From the NCBI GenBank assembly GCA_964203235.1, contig CAXNLE010000002.1, forward strand, positions 806,001-870,000: a stretch of DNA of 64,000 bases, read 5' to 3'. The notes beneath the pieces are model-generated. The model made no database searches and had not been told where the DNA came from. It saw only the letters and a list, made by a program, of their open reading frames with translations. The stretch is from BACL27 sp964203235 (lineage in GTDB: Bacteria > Actinomycetota > Acidimicrobiia > Acidimicrobiales > Ilumatobacteraceae). The position numbers were made by a program, and so were the translations under genes. Positions 51,847 to 61,073 of the stretch are shown piece after piece. Each line of letters starts with the position of its first letter. The stretch's first letter is position 1.

Positions 51847-51858
51847 TTTAAGTTTGAA

Positions 51859-52038
51859 CTAGTTTGGTCGGTTACGGCGAGCAATTGTCGAATTGGTCCA
51901 TGAGCGACCGCTAAATCGCCAAGATGTTTGAACTGTTACTGCCGCCAGTGGCTGAGGTTTCGGCCACAGCAATTCGAGAGCAGTATTAATTGCGACAGCC
52001 TCATCTGCTGAAGGCGAAGGCGAAACTGAATTTTGCAT
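51859..52038 (-). CDS. Acyl-CoA carboxylase epsilon subunit-like small protein
   Basis: A 59-residue frame, ATG 52036-52038 to TAG 51859-51861. It is just two bases past the accD stop and has the actinobacterial epsilon pattern: an AVAINTALELLWPKP helix and a C-terminal WRFSGRSW motif followed by a basic tail ending RRNRPN. Epsilon stabilises the alpha-beta carboxylase complex in Actinobacteria. It was missed by long-frame searches because of its size. The biotinylated alpha chain is not in this window. Confidence 0.82.
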   Translation of the reverse strand: MQNSVSPSPSADEAVAINTALELLWPKPQPLAAVTVQTSWRFSGRSWTNSTIARRNRPN

Positions 52039-52040
52039 TT

Positions 52041-53597
52041 TTATAGTGGCATGTTGCCATGTTTGCGGCGCGGTAATTCTTCTCGTTTTGACTGCAACAT
52101 TTTTAAGCCAGCAATTAGTTTGCTGCGTGTTTCTGCTGGGTCAATTACATCGTCGATGTATCCCCGTTCGGCAGCAGCATATGGATTTGCATATTTCGCG
52201 CCATATTCGGCAACAAGTTCTTTACGACGCTCGGCTGGGTTTGCGGCTTGTTGCAACTCTCGGCGATAAACAATTTCAACTGCGCCTTGCGGGCCCATAA
52301 CTGCAAGTTCGGCAGTCGGCCATGCATAGGCAAGATCTGCGCCAATTGATTTTGAATTCATAACGACGTATGCGCCACCGTACGCTTTGCGGGTGATGAC
52401 TTGAATGCGTGGCACGGTTGCTTCGCAATATGCGTAAAGCAGTTTCGCACCATGGCGAATAATGCCGCCATATTCTTGATCAACACCTGGCAAGAAACCA
52501 GGCACATCAACAAAAGTAATTAATGGAATATTGAATGCGTCGCAAGTTCGCACAAACCGTGCTGCTTTTTCGCTGGACTCAATATCAAGAACGCCAGCCA
52601 AAATCATCGGCTGGTTTCCGACGATGCCAACCGTCTTGCCGTCTAATCGCGAGAAACCACAGACGATGCTCTTCGCCCAGTGCGGAAAGTATTCGAAAAA
52701 CTCACCATCGTCAACAACTTCTGCAATTACTTTTTTCATGTCGTAGGGCTGATTTGCAGACTCAGGCAAAATTTTGCGTAACAATTCGCATTGACGCATC
52801 GGGTCGTCGCTTGGAGTAATTGATGGTGCTTCGGCCATATTGTTCTGCGGTAAAAAAGAAAGCAGGTAGCGCACATCTTCGAGACACGCTTTTTCATCCG
52901 AAGAAACAAAAGTTGCAACGCCACTCTTCGATGCGTGACTCATCGCGCCACCGAGTTCTTCAAGTGTGACGTCCTCACCAGTGACAGTTTTAACGACATC
53001 GGGACCAGTGATAAACATGTGGCTGGTCTCGCGGACCATGAAAATAAAATCTGTCATCGCTGGTGAGTAAACCGCACCACCAGCACATGGCCCGAGCACA
53101 ACACTGATTTGTGGGATCACTCCAGACGATTGCACATTGCGGTGAAAAATACCGCCATAACTTGCCAACGAAACAACGCCTTCTTGAATACGCGCACCAG
53201 CACCGTCGTTGAGACCAATCAGCGGTGCGCCAACTTTCAGCGCGAGATCCATCAGTTTGTGAATTTTTTCGGCAAAGACTTCGCCTAGTGCGCCACCAAA
53301 CACCGTGAAGTCTTGACTGAATACGAAAATTTTACGACCATCAATTGTTCCCCATCCGGTGATTACGCCATCCGTGTACGGGTGTTCTTCTAGACCAGCG
53401 GCCTGCGCCCGGTGGCGAGCGAGAAGATCAAGTTCATGAAAACTTCCTTCGTCGAGCAAAATCTCGATTCGTTCGCGAGCAAGAAGTTTGCCTTTTTCGT
53501 GCTGTCGATCAATTGAACGTTGCGAGCCAGCGGTGAACGCTTCGAGTTTGCGAGCCTTGAGGTCGGCAAGTTTGTCATCCATTGAGTTGCTAACCAT
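52041..53597 (-). CDS. accD: Acyl-CoA (propionyl/acetyl-CoA) carboxylase beta chain
   Basis: A 518-residue carboxyltransferase. The N-terminal half has RERIEILLDEGSFHELD, DGVITGWGTIDGRKIFVFSQDFTVFGGALGE and VGAPLIGLNDGAGARIQEGV; the C-terminal half has PLITFVDVPGFLPGVDQEYGGIIRHGAKLLYAY, GGAYVVMNSKSIGADLAYAWP and IGADLAYAWPTAELAVMGPQGAV segments, given here only as names of motifs under 20 residues each in sequence (for example PGFLPGVDQEYGGIIR). It transfers carboxyl from biotin to propionyl- or acetyl-CoA. Downstream are epsilon, CaiB-type transferase and an exporter on the same strand, probably one operon. Confidence 0.9.
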   Translation of the reverse strand: MVSNSMDDKLADLKARKLEAFTAGSQRSIDRQHEKGKLLARERIEILLDEGSFHELDLLARHRAQAAGLEEHPYTDGVITGWGTIDGRKIFVFSQDFTVFGGALGEVFAEKIHKLMDLALKVGAPLIGLNDGAGARIQEGVVSLASYGGIFHRNVQSSGVIPQISVVLGPCAGGAVYSPAMTDFIFMVRETSHMFITGPDVVKTVTGEDVTLEELGGAMSHASKSGVATFVSSDEKACLEDVRYLLSFLPQNNMAEAPSITPSDDPMRQCELLRKILPESANQPYDMKKVIAEVVDDGEFFEYFPHWAKSIVCGFSRLDGKTVGIVGNQPMILAGVLDIESSEKAARFVRTCDAFNIPLITFVDVPGFLPGVDQEYGGIIRHGAKLLYAYCEATVPRIQVITRKAYGGAYVVMNSKSIGADLAYAWPTAELAVMGPQGAVEIVYRRELQQAANPAERRKELVAEYGAKYANPYAAAERGYIDDVIDPAETRSKLIAGLKMLQSKREELPRRKHGNMPL

Positions 53598-53654
53598 GCA
53601 ATAAACGATACTGCCACTTACGCGAATCGCTGAGCAACTGTATGGTCTAGAACA

Positions 53655-55532
53655 TCAACCACCGACGGTTGTTGATGCTGGTGGCAGTGTGATCACCGAC
53701 GGCAGGGTCGTTGCTGGTGGCAGTGTGATTACCGATGGCAAGGTCGTTGCAGTTGTTGGCAGAGTCGTCACAGTAGAAATAGTCGATGCTTCAGTTACTG
53801 CGAATGTTGTGGCGAGTTTTTCTAGGTCACCAGTTGTTGTTGTGCCAGAGATTTCAATGTTCCAGATGCCTGGAACATTGAGTACAAAAGTTCCGTCACC
53901 TGAGACAATTGCTGCACCTTGACTAGTAAGCGGAACATTGATTTGAATGCCGCTATAACCGATTGCCTGCGGAATTAGTTTGACTGTGAAATTATTTATC
54001 CGCCGTGGCTCGATGAGTTCAATACGCATTGCATTAATGCCTGTTAGACCGGGTGTCAATGAGATCACAACACGAAATCGATCGTTGCGAAGTTCTTCTC
54101 GAAATGCGTATGTCGCGGTCGGTGCACTGAGCTGGGCGACTGCTTTTGGTGGTTGAGTCGAAACCATCCACGATGTAATAGTCAAGGCAAAAACAGCAAA
54201 ACCAAGTTCAACCGTCACGGCACGCCGAAGGCGCCACGCCATTTTTCGAGTGAGAGAGCTATCTCCAGCAAAGTTTTGATGAACGAAATTTTTGAACGCA
54301 AACACGATGAAAACCATTACTGCTGTGATAATTATTTTCAAAACTCCGAGCCGGCCATGACCGCTACTTAAAACTGACGCACTGTCGAGTAGATAAATTT
54401 GCAATGAACCAGTAAACAAAGTGACTCCGAAAGCGAGCACTGAGTGTTTTGAAAATGCCAAGACGGCACCTACTAGATCTTCTTCGCCAGGTCCGATAAG
54501 AATGACTCGCGAAAGCAACATCAATCCACCAATCCAATAAGCCACAGATAATCCGTGCACGGCACCAAGGATGTAAGTAAAAATTGCAACATCTTGACCT
54601 AACCGACTGAAACCAAGAGTTGAGATCATCAGCACTAGTAAAGTCATCGCAGGCATTTGCGTTGCGGGGTCATTTGCGCGTTCAGGAAACAACGCAACCC
54701 ATCCACATGCAGCGACTAAGGCAAAACGAAATATCAATACGACGCCACTGCCTGATGTCAGTGAACTCAACCACTCAAACGGATTTAAAGATGACAAAAA
54801 ATTTTGTGAAGTCTGTTGCATCGTTGTGAGAGTAAGAATCAAATAAATTGTGGCGACACAAGCAATCCACGAAAGCCGCATGTAACGAATCATTACGGCA
54901 TAGTTTGGGCCCTCTGGCCAAGCGGTAATTACTAGAGCAAGCCCACCAAATATTGCAGTCATCAAAAGATATTCAAGAATTCGTAACAAGCCGATTACTC
55001 CACCCACGCGAGGTGCTGACTTTTGCTCTCCAATTGTTTCGCCAATTAATACGGGGATAGTCGTATCAGTTGTAACAACTTGGCCGGTAGCCCCAACAAT
55101 CGTGGTTTGAATCGCGACGGCTGAAGTGAAATTAAATGATCCGCTACTGAAATCTGGAAGAGACCAACTGACTACGCAGAGTCCCGCCGGCGGAATTTGA
55201 GTCAGTGCGGCCGACACGGTTTTAAAGTCAGTTCCGAGTTGTGCTTGACCTAGGCCAACCGAAGTGCCATTGCAGGCGAGTGATAATCCCATGTTCGATG
55301 CAACATCAGGCGATGTCAACGGGTCTCTAAAAATAAGTTGTAATTGTGTTGGCGGCATCGATACCACTTGATTCGCCGCGGGGTTTGAAGACGTCAAGAT
55401 GTTTGTGCCAGAAGCAGTCTTTGGCGCATACGTCGCGCCAGCCTGAGTTGCCCCCAAGCCACAAATAAGACAGAGCACACCGAAAACGACTGTTGCCAGC
55501 CATTTACGCCCTCGTGCTCTAGTCATTTCCAT
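53655..55532 (-). CDS. CopC/CopD-like membrane protein with altered metal site
   Basis: A 625-residue protein. A signal peptide (about residues 1-32) is followed by a CopC-like beta domain (LTSSNPAANQVVSMPPTQLQLIF, PDFSSGSFNFTSAV). About eight transmembrane segments form the CopD part (about residues 180-460), then another extracellular beta domain and a Pro/Thr-rich C-terminus with 12-residue repeats. CopC normally keeps a mature N-terminal His and a DGH motif as Cu ligands; here the mature start lacks His and DGH is replaced by DFS, so copper binding may be lost (inference). Its role may be structural or a different metal. Confidence 0.78.
   Translation of the reverse strand: MEMTRARGRKWLATVVFGVLCLICGLGATQAGATYAPKTASGTNILTSSNPAANQVVSMPPTQLQLIFRDPLTSPDVASNMGLSLACNGTSVGLGQAQLGTDFKTVSAALTQIPPAGLCVVSWSLPDFSSGSFNFTSAVAIQTTIVGATGQVVTTDTTIPVLIGETIGEQKSAPRVGGVIGLLRILEYLLMTAIFGGLALVITAWPEGPNYAVMIRYMRLSWIACVATIYLILTLTTMQQTSQNFLSSLNPFEWLSSLTSGSGVVLIFRFALVAACGWVALFPERANDPATQMPAMTLLVLMISTLGFSRLGQDVAIFTYILGAVHGLSVAYWIGGLMLLSRVILIGPGEEDLVGAVLAFSKHSVLAFGVTLFTGSLQIYLLDSASVLSSGHGRLGVLKIIITAVMVFIVFAFKNFVHQNFAGDSSLTRKMAWRLRRAVTVELGFAVFALTITSWMVSTQPPKAVAQLSAPTATYAFREELRNDRFRVVISLTPGLTGINAMRIELIEPRRINNFTVKLIPQAIGYSGIQINVPLTSQGAAIVSGDGTFVLNVPGIWNIEISGTTTTGDLEKLATTFAVTEASTISTVTTLPTTATTLPSVITLPPATTLPSVITLPPASTTVGG
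53676..53747. repeat. Tandem 36-bp repeat in the CopCD-like gene
   Basis: Two 36-base units, 53676-53711 and 53712-53747, differ at three positions. On the - strand they encode a 12-residue Thr/Leu/Pro/Ile unit of the C-terminal tail (SVITLPP appears twice). A whole number of codons keeps the frame. Confidence 0.8.
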
Positions 55533-55630
55533 AGATATATAGATTACTAATCTTTATAGGTTAATTATTTTGATCCTTGTTCAAGTATGTGCTCAGGCAT
55601 GAAGCACGCGATAGATAGTGTGGCTACGAA

Positions 55631-57361
55631 ATGGCAACGCAATCTCTCTATCGCCGATACAGGCCACGCCGCTTTGACGAGTTAAAAGGTCAAGACCATG
55701 TCGTGCGCGCTCTGCGCAATGCGGTGATCAATAATCGTGAAGGTCAGGCGTATTTATTTTCTGGGCCACGCGGGACGGGCAAAACTTCTACTGCACGAAT
55801 TTTAGCCAAAGTGCTCAACTGCGAAAAACTAAAAGATGGTGAGCCATGTGGAAAATGTAATTCGTGTGTTTCGATAGATATTGGTTCAAGTTACGACGTA
55901 CTTGAATTAGATGCTGCAAGCAACAACGGCGTAGACAATATGCGTGACCTAATCGAACGCGCCGCGCTTGGCAACCCGGGTCGACATCGTGTTTTTATTC
56001 TCGACGAAGTTCACATGCTTTCTAAACCTGCCGAAGCAGCATTATTGAAAACTCTTGAGGAGCCTCCTGAACATGTTGTGTTTGTGTTGGCGACGACCGA
56101 CCCACAAAAAGTAAGCGAGACGATTCGCAGTCGCACGCAACATTTGCAGTTTCATCTTTTGCCGATGCAAGAATTAAAGGATCACGTCAATTGGGTTGTA
56201 GCCGACGCAAAACTAGTAATTAGCACAGATGCAATTGATCGCGTCGTAAAACTTGGTGGTGGTTCTGTGCGCGACACACTCTCCGCACTTGAACTCGCGG
56301 TTGCCTCTGGTGGTGAAGTTGATGAACAGATATCTCTAGATGAATTCATTGAAGCATTTATTGACCACGATCCAGGTCGTGCACTTGCTGCTGTTGGAGC
56401 ATCAGTGCAATTCGGCGCCGACCCGCGTGCACTCACTGAAGACATCGTGCGAAACTTACGCGACCTGTTCTTATCGTTGATGGCACCAGAACTTGTTCAA
56501 CTTCAAAAAGAGCGTGCTGAAATCGTTAGTGATCAAGCTCGGCGTATGGGTGCAAGCAGTGTTGTTCGGGCGATTGAAGTTCTTGGAGAAGTGTTAATTG
56601 AAATACGGCACGCACCAGATGCTCGTTTGTTGCTTGAAGTTTCATTGGTAAAACTCACAAGGCAAAATTCAAGTACCGATATCGCCGCGTTGATGTCGCG
56701 TATCGAAAGATTAGAAGCAGGGGTTGTGGCCAATCGAGACCCGACGGGGCCGATGACAAGACCAGTTTTGGTCGACCCAAATACGGGTCGTGCAAAATTA
56801 GGCGGACGTGCGACGCCACTTGTGGTGGTTCCAAATACTGTGCCGGTTGTGTCGGCAATTACTTCGACTATCAAGCCTGCAAGTGAACAGCCGAACACGA
56901 TGGCGAGTGAGCCAGATGTAGCAGCTAATCAAAAACTTGAGCCGACTGCAGTTCTGAGTGATGATGAAGTCAAACGTCGTTGGCCCGATGTTGTCGCTGC
57001 GCAAAAGCCAATGGTGCGTGCACTGTTTAGCGCGATGAATATAGTTGATTGTCGAGATGGGATCATCACATTGTCGGCGCCAAGTGATGTGCACATCACA
57101 AAATCAAACGATCACCTTGAAGCAATATCAAGTTCACTCAAGGTCGTCGCTGGCAAACTAATCAATTTCAAATTCGTCGTGGGCGAGTCAAGGCGCAACC
57201 GAAATATCAAGCAAAACTCACCTGATTTAATTGATGAAGAAATTGAAGAGCCTGTTGATTTATCTGAGACAACGAAAGTACCAAAAGGCACTCGCTCGTC
57301 TCCGATTGACGAATTTGCAAAGGCGTTTCCCGGATCGCGAATAATTGACGATAAGAAGTAG
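55631..57361 (+). CDS. dnaX: DNA polymerase III tau/gamma subunit
   Basis: A 576-residue clamp-loader ATPase. Walker A is SGPRGTGKTSTAR (near residue 45), four Cys of a zinc module follow (CEKLKDGEPCGKCNSC), Walker B is VFILDEVHML, and SRTQHLQFH is the sensor region. Residues past about 360 form a variable tail that could give tau by full-length translation; no obvious frameshift signal for gamma was looked for in detail. It has a short 5' untranslated region with a divergent CopCD-like gene. Six bases separate it from recR; the small ybaB gene often placed between them is absent. Confidence 0.92.
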   Translation: MATQSLYRRYRPRRFDELKGQDHVVRALRNAVINNREGQAYLFSGPRGTGKTSTARILAKVLNCEKLKDGEPCGKCNSCVSIDIGSSYDVLELDAASNNGVDNMRDLIERAALGNPGRHRVFILDEVHMLSKPAEAALLKTLEEPPEHVVFVLATTDPQKVSETIRSRTQHLQFHLLPMQELKDHVNWVVADAKLVISTDAIDRVVKLGGGSVRDTLSALELAVASGGEVDEQISLDEFIEAFIDHDPGRALAAVGASVQFGADPRALTEDIVRNLRDLFLSLMAPELVQLQKERAEIVSDQARRMGASSVVRAIEVLGEVLIEIRHAPDARLLLEVSLVKLTRQNSSTDIAALMSRIERLEAGVVANRDPTGPMTRPVLVDPNTGRAKLGGRATPLVVVPNTVPVVSAITSTIKPASEQPNTMASEPDVAANQKLEPTAVLSDDEVKRRWPDVVAAQKPMVRALFSAMNIVDCRDGIITLSAPSDVHITKSNDHLEAISSSLKVVAGKLINFKFVVGESRRNRNIKQNSPDLIDEEIEEPVDLSETTKVPKGTRSSPIDEFAKAFPGSRIIDDKK

Positions 57362-57367
57362 GCAATA

Positions 57368-57976
57368 GTGGTTTCGGCGTATACACAACCGATGCAAGCG
57401 CTTATCGACGCACTCTCTCGCCTACCCGGGATTGGACCAAAATCGGCACAACGAATTGCGTTTTATTTGATTAAAAGTGAGGATCGTGATGTTGAACATC
57501 TCTCAGACGCGATTACCAAAGCAAAAGCAACTGTGCGCTTTTGTGAACGTTGCTCGAATTTTGCTGAAACGACCCTTTGTCATTTTTGTAGCGATGACAG
57601 ACGTGACTCAACAACAATTTGTGTGGTCGAAGAATCACGAGATGTAGTTGCGATAGAAAAAACCGGAGAGTTTCGCGGGCGATATCACGTGTTGCTTGGT
57701 GCGATTAATCCATTAGATGGTGTCGGCCCTGAGCAACTCAAAATTCGTGAACTTCTAGTGCGAATCGAGCCAGAAAGCGTAAAAGAAGTTATTTTGTGCA
57801 TGAACCCAAATACTGAGGGTGATGTGACCTCAATGTATTTGGCTCGAATTTTGAAACCGCTCGGGGTTAAGGTGACGCGAATTGCGAGCGGGCTACCTGT
57901 TGGTGGAGATTTAGAGTACGCCGACGAACTAACTCTTGGTCGTGCGCTTGAAGGTCGTCGCGAAGTCTCGGGCTAA
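57368..57976 (+). CDS. recR: Recombination protein RecR
   Basis: A 202-residue protein. LPGIGPKSAQRIAFYLI is the helix-hairpin-helix, CERCSNFAETTLCHFC the four-Cys zinc site, and CVVEESRDVVAIEKTGEFRGRYHVL the Toprim region. GLPVGGDLEYADELTLGRAL is the Walker B-like end. It works with RecO in RecA loading at gaps. The start is GTG. It is encoded with dnaX and converges on a thiolase gene; a 24-base palindrome covers the junction. Confidence 0.92.
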   Translation: MVSAYTQPMQALIDALSRLPGIGPKSAQRIAFYLIKSEDRDVEHLSDAITKAKATVRFCERCSNFAETTLCHFCSDDRRDSTTICVVEESRDVVAIEKTGEFRGRYHVLLGAINPLDGVGPEQLKIRELLVRIEPESVKEVILCMNPNTEGDVTSMYLARILKPLGVKVTRIASGLPVGGDLEYADELTLGRALEGRREVSG

Positions 57977-57978
57977 TG

Positions 57979-58002
57979 AGCTAGCTAATTAATTAGCTAG
58001 CT
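57979..58002. terminator. Perfect 24-bp palindrome between recR and thiolase
   Basis: AGCTAGCTAATT is followed immediately by its own reverse complement AATTAGCTAGCT. It covers the gap between convergent genes and the last bases (including the stop) of the thiolase gene. It can form a cruciform or hairpin and might terminate both transcripts, but there is no run of T after it, so a rho-independent mechanism is doubtful. Confidence 0.5.
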
Positions 58003-59178
58003 AGCACGAACAATCAGCGCATCACCCTGACCGCCGCCGCCACATAATGCAGCAGCACCAAGACCGCCGCCACGACGACGCAATTCGTGAAGCAATGTGA
58101 GAGCCAAACGATTGCCACTCATACCAATTGGGTGACCGAGCGCAATTGCGCCGCCATTGACGTTGACAATTTCATCTGAGATTTTTAGTTCGCGCATTGA
58201 GGCAATGCCAACTGCAGCAAATGCTTCATTGATTTCAAACAAGTCAACATCAGATACTTTTTTTCCAACGCGTTCGAGGGCTTTAAGAATGCTGCGACTT
58301 GGTTGATGCAATAACGAAGCATTATCTGGGCCTGCCACCATTCCATAACTGACAAACTCACCAAGTGGTTTGACACCACGTTTTTCGGCAGCGCGCTTTG
58401 ACATCATCACGATTGCTGAACCTGCATCGCTGATTTGGCTGGCGTTGCCTGCGGTAACGGTACCATTTTTGTCAAACGCTGGCTTAAGTGATGCGAGTGA
58501 CTCCATTGTGGTCGACGCACGCACACCTTCATCAGCACTAATCACAACAGGATCACCTTTGCGTTGTGGAATCGAAATTGAAACAATTTCGTCGGCAAGT
58601 CTGCCGGCAGCAATTGCTGCTGCGGCGCGCTGGTTGCTCTTCATTGCTAAATCATCTTGTGCATCACGACTAATGTCGCCGGCCGCATATCGCTCGGTGC
58701 CAAGACCCATCAGACATGCATCAAACGCACACCATAAACCGTCGCGCTGAATTGCATCAAGCAATTGAACATCGCCAAAACGAAAACCGCTGCGCGCGCC
58801 CATCGCAAGATATGGAGAATTCGTCATGCTCTCCATTCCGCCGGCGATAACGATGTCTGCATCACCATTTGAAATCATTTGATCCGCAAGATAAATCGAA
58901 TTCAAGCCAGACAAACAAACTTTGTTGATATTGATACTTGGCACATTCATTGGGATACCGGCTTTTACGGCTGCTTGTCGTGAAGGCACTTGACCTTGAC
59001 CTGCAGTTAAAACTTGACCCATGATTACGTGTTCAACTTCGTGTGGTGCAACACCTGCGCGACGCAACGCTTCAGCAATTGCGAAACCTCCAAGTTCTGC
59101 TGCACTAAATGAAGCCAACGCTCCGCTCATCTTTCCGATTGGCGTTCTTGCTCCCGCGACAATATATGAACCTGGCAT
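57997..59178 (-). CDS. Acetyl-CoA C-acetyltransferase
   Basis: A 393-residue biosynthetic-type thiolase: VAGARTPIGKMSG at the start, the nucleophilic Cys in NINKVCLSGLNS (about residue 88), the His in GGAIALGHPIGMSGNR, and the second Cys in LCGGGGQGDA. It condenses two acetyl-CoA to acetoacetyl-CoA, the entry to crotonyl-CoA made by Ccr just across the divergent promoter. A GGAG site lies five bases before the ATG. The 111 bases before it, shared with ccr, may hold promoters for both genes but no motif stands out. Confidence 0.88.
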   Translation of the reverse strand: MPGSYIVAGARTPIGKMSGALASFSAAELGGFAIAEALRRAGVAPHEVEHVIMGQVLTAGQGQVPSRQAAVKAGIPMNVPSININKVCLSGLNSIYLADQMISNGDADIVIAGGMESMTNSPYLAMGARSGFRFGDVQLLDAIQRDGLWCAFDACLMGLGTERYAAGDISRDAQDDLAMKSNQRAAAAIAAGRLADEIVSISIPQRKGDPVVISADEGVRASTTMESLASLKPAFDKNGTVTAGNASQISDAGSAIVMMSKRAAEKRGVKPLGEFVSYGMVAGPDNASLLHQPSRSILKALERVGKKVSDVDLFEINEAFAAVGIASMRELKISDEIVNVNGGAIALGHPIGMSGNRLALTLLHELRRRGGGLGAAALCGGGGQGDALIVRAS

Positions 59179-59290
59179 GGCGACTCCTTTTAATTTGTTA
59201 TTTTAAGAGTAGAGCCCAACGGGCCAGTTTTCTCGTTTGAGATAGTTCTTGGGTTTATATTTTGTCCGTTTGGCTTAGTAATCTCAATAG

Positions 59291-60628
59291 ATGCAGGAAA
59301 TCTTAAAAGCGATTATGGCAGATGCCGATAGCGAGACATTCGCTAATTTGAAAATCCCAGCGACCTATCGAGCGGCACATATTCTAAAATCTGAAGAAGA
59401 TATTTTTTCAGGCGTTGCTTCTAAAGATAAAGACCCAAGAAAAACTGTTCATATTGGGCAAGTGCCAACACCAGAACTTGCGCCGGATGAATGTTTGGTT
59501 GCAGTTATGGCGAGCAGCATCAATTTCAATACGGTGTGGAGCGCTATTTTTGAACCCGTCAGCACCTTTGGCGCACTCGCTCGACTTGCGCGCGAAAGTC
59601 AGTGGGCTAAGCGACATGATTTGGACTACCACGTTCTTGGTAGTGATGCTGCGGGTGTCGTGTTGCGAGTTGGCACTGCGGTTCGTAATTGGAAGCCTGG
59701 CGACAAAGTGACTGCGCATTGCAATCACTTAGATGATCAAGACCCGTCGGCTCATGATGACTCGATGATGGCAACCAATCAACGAATATGGGGATACGAA
59801 ACCAACTTTGGTGGACTCGCAGAACTTGCAGTGCTCAAGGCCAATCAGTTGATGCCAAAGCCAAAACATCTTTCGTGGGAAGAATCTGCAGTTAATGCAT
59901 TGTGCAGTAGCACGAGTTATCGCATGCTTGTTTCAAAAAACGGCGCCGCGATGAAGCAAGGTGATGTCGTTTTGATTTGGGGCGCAACTGGTGGCATCGG
60001 TGCTTATGCCGTGCAATATGTTCTCAACGGCGGAGGAATACCCGTTGGTGTCGTGAGCTCACCAGAAAAAGCAAAAATTCTTCACGAACTCGGGTGTCAC
60101 GCAGTGATTGACCGCAAAACTGCAAACTACAAGTTCTGGAACGATGACAATACTCATAACGAAAGCGAATGGCGCCGACTTGGCAAAGACATTCGTGGGC
60201 TTGTTGGCGAAGATCCGGATATTGTTTTTGAACACCCAGGTCGATCAACTTTCGGTGCGTCAATGTATGTTGTCAAGCGTGGTGGAACAGTAGTCACTTG
60301 TGCTGCGACGAGCGGTTTTATGCTCGAGTTTGATAACCGCCACTTTTGGATGCGCTTGAAGCGTTTGGTTGGCTCGCACTTTGCAAATTATCGCGAAGCA
60401 TGGGATGCAAATCGTTTGCTGAGCAAAGGCATGATTCATCCGGTGCTATCACAAGTTTTTTCTCTTGAAGAAACTGGAACCGCGGCCTACCAAGTTCACA
60501 AAAATCTCCATGAGGGCAAACTTGGTGTGTTGTGTCTTGCCCCAGAAGAGGGTTTGGGTATCACCGATCACGAACTGCGCGCAAAAATTGGTGAAGACAA
60601 GTTCACTGTATTCAGAAGAGCGAAATAG
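59291..60628 (+). CDS. ccrA: Crotonyl-CoA carboxylase/reductase
   Basis: A 445-residue MDR-fold enzyme. YHVLGSDAAGVVLRVG is the alcohol-dehydrogenase-like entrance, IWGYETNFGGLAELAVLKANQLMPKP (split around GYETNFGG) and VLIWGATGGIGAYAVQ (NADPH motif) follow, then VFEHPGRSTFGASMYVVKRGG, typical of Ccr with the CO2-binding Asn-Phe-Glu-His region. It reduces and carboxylates crotonyl-CoA to ethylmalonyl-CoA with NADPH, the key step of the ethylmalonyl-CoA pathway for acetyl-CoA assimilation, or supplies extender units. Six bases separate it from the epimerase gene. Confidence 0.9.
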   Translation: MQEILKAIMADADSETFANLKIPATYRAAHILKSEEDIFSGVASKDKDPRKTVHIGQVPTPELAPDECLVAVMASSINFNTVWSAIFEPVSTFGALARLARESQWAKRHDLDYHVLGSDAAGVVLRVGTAVRNWKPGDKVTAHCNHLDDQDPSAHDDSMMATNQRIWGYETNFGGLAELAVLKANQLMPKPKHLSWEESAVNALCSSTSYRMLVSKNGAAMKQGDVVLIWGATGGIGAYAVQYVLNGGGIPVGVVSSPEKAKILHELGCHAVIDRKTANYKFWNDDNTHNESEWRRLGKDIRGLVGEDPDIVFEHPGRSTFGASMYVVKRGGTVVTCAATSGFMLEFDNRHFWMRLKRLVGSHFANYREAWDANRLLSKGMIHPVLSQVFSLEETGTAAYQVHKNLHEGKLGVLCLAPEEGLGITDHELRAKIGEDKFTVFRRAK

Positions 60629-60634
60629 CTGACT

Positions 60635-61063
60635 ATGAGTGAGATAATTAATTCACCAGAAATGTTGTTAACCGAGATTGACCATGTGGCAATTGCGGTT
60701 AACGATCTTGAGGCTGCGATTGATTACTACAAGCGTGCATTTGGGGCAACTGTTGCTCATCGCGAGATTGTCGAGCAAGACGGGGTTGAAGAAGCATTGC
60801 TGAAAGTTGCGCAAAGTTATGTTCAGCTATTGACACCAACTCGACCAGATTCGCCAGTTGCGAAATCGCTTGAAAAGCGCGGTGAGGGTTTACATCACAT
60901 TGGTTATCGTGTCGCGAATTGCGCAGAGGCGTTGCAATCAATGATTGCTGCCGGCGCAAAACCGATTGACAATGCACCGCGTAAAGGTTCGCGCGGCACA
61001 ACCGTTGCGTTTGTTCATCCAAAAGGTAGTTTCGGCACTTTAATTGAGTTAGTGCAGGAGTAA
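60635..61063 (+). CDS. mce: Methylmalonyl/ethylmalonyl-CoA epimerase
   Basis: A 142-residue VOC-fold protein: IDHVAIAVNDLEAAIDYYKRAFG at the start (His as first metal ligand), VQLLTPTRPDSPVAKSLEKRGEGLHHIGYRV (second His), and GTLIELVQE (Glu ligand) at the end. It racemises the C2 carbon of methylmalonyl-CoA or ethylmalonyl-CoA. With Ccr it forms part of the ethylmalonyl-CoA pathway; mutase genes for the next steps are not in this window. Translation is probably coupled (six-base gap). Confidence 0.9.
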   Translation: MSEIINSPEMLLTEIDHVAIAVNDLEAAIDYYKRAFGATVAHREIVEQDGVEEALLKVAQSYVQLLTPTRPDSPVAKSLEKRGEGLHHIGYRVANCAEALQSMIAAGAKPIDNAPRKGSRGTTVAFVHPKGSFGTLIELVQE

Positions 61064-61073
61064 AAACAAAGCC

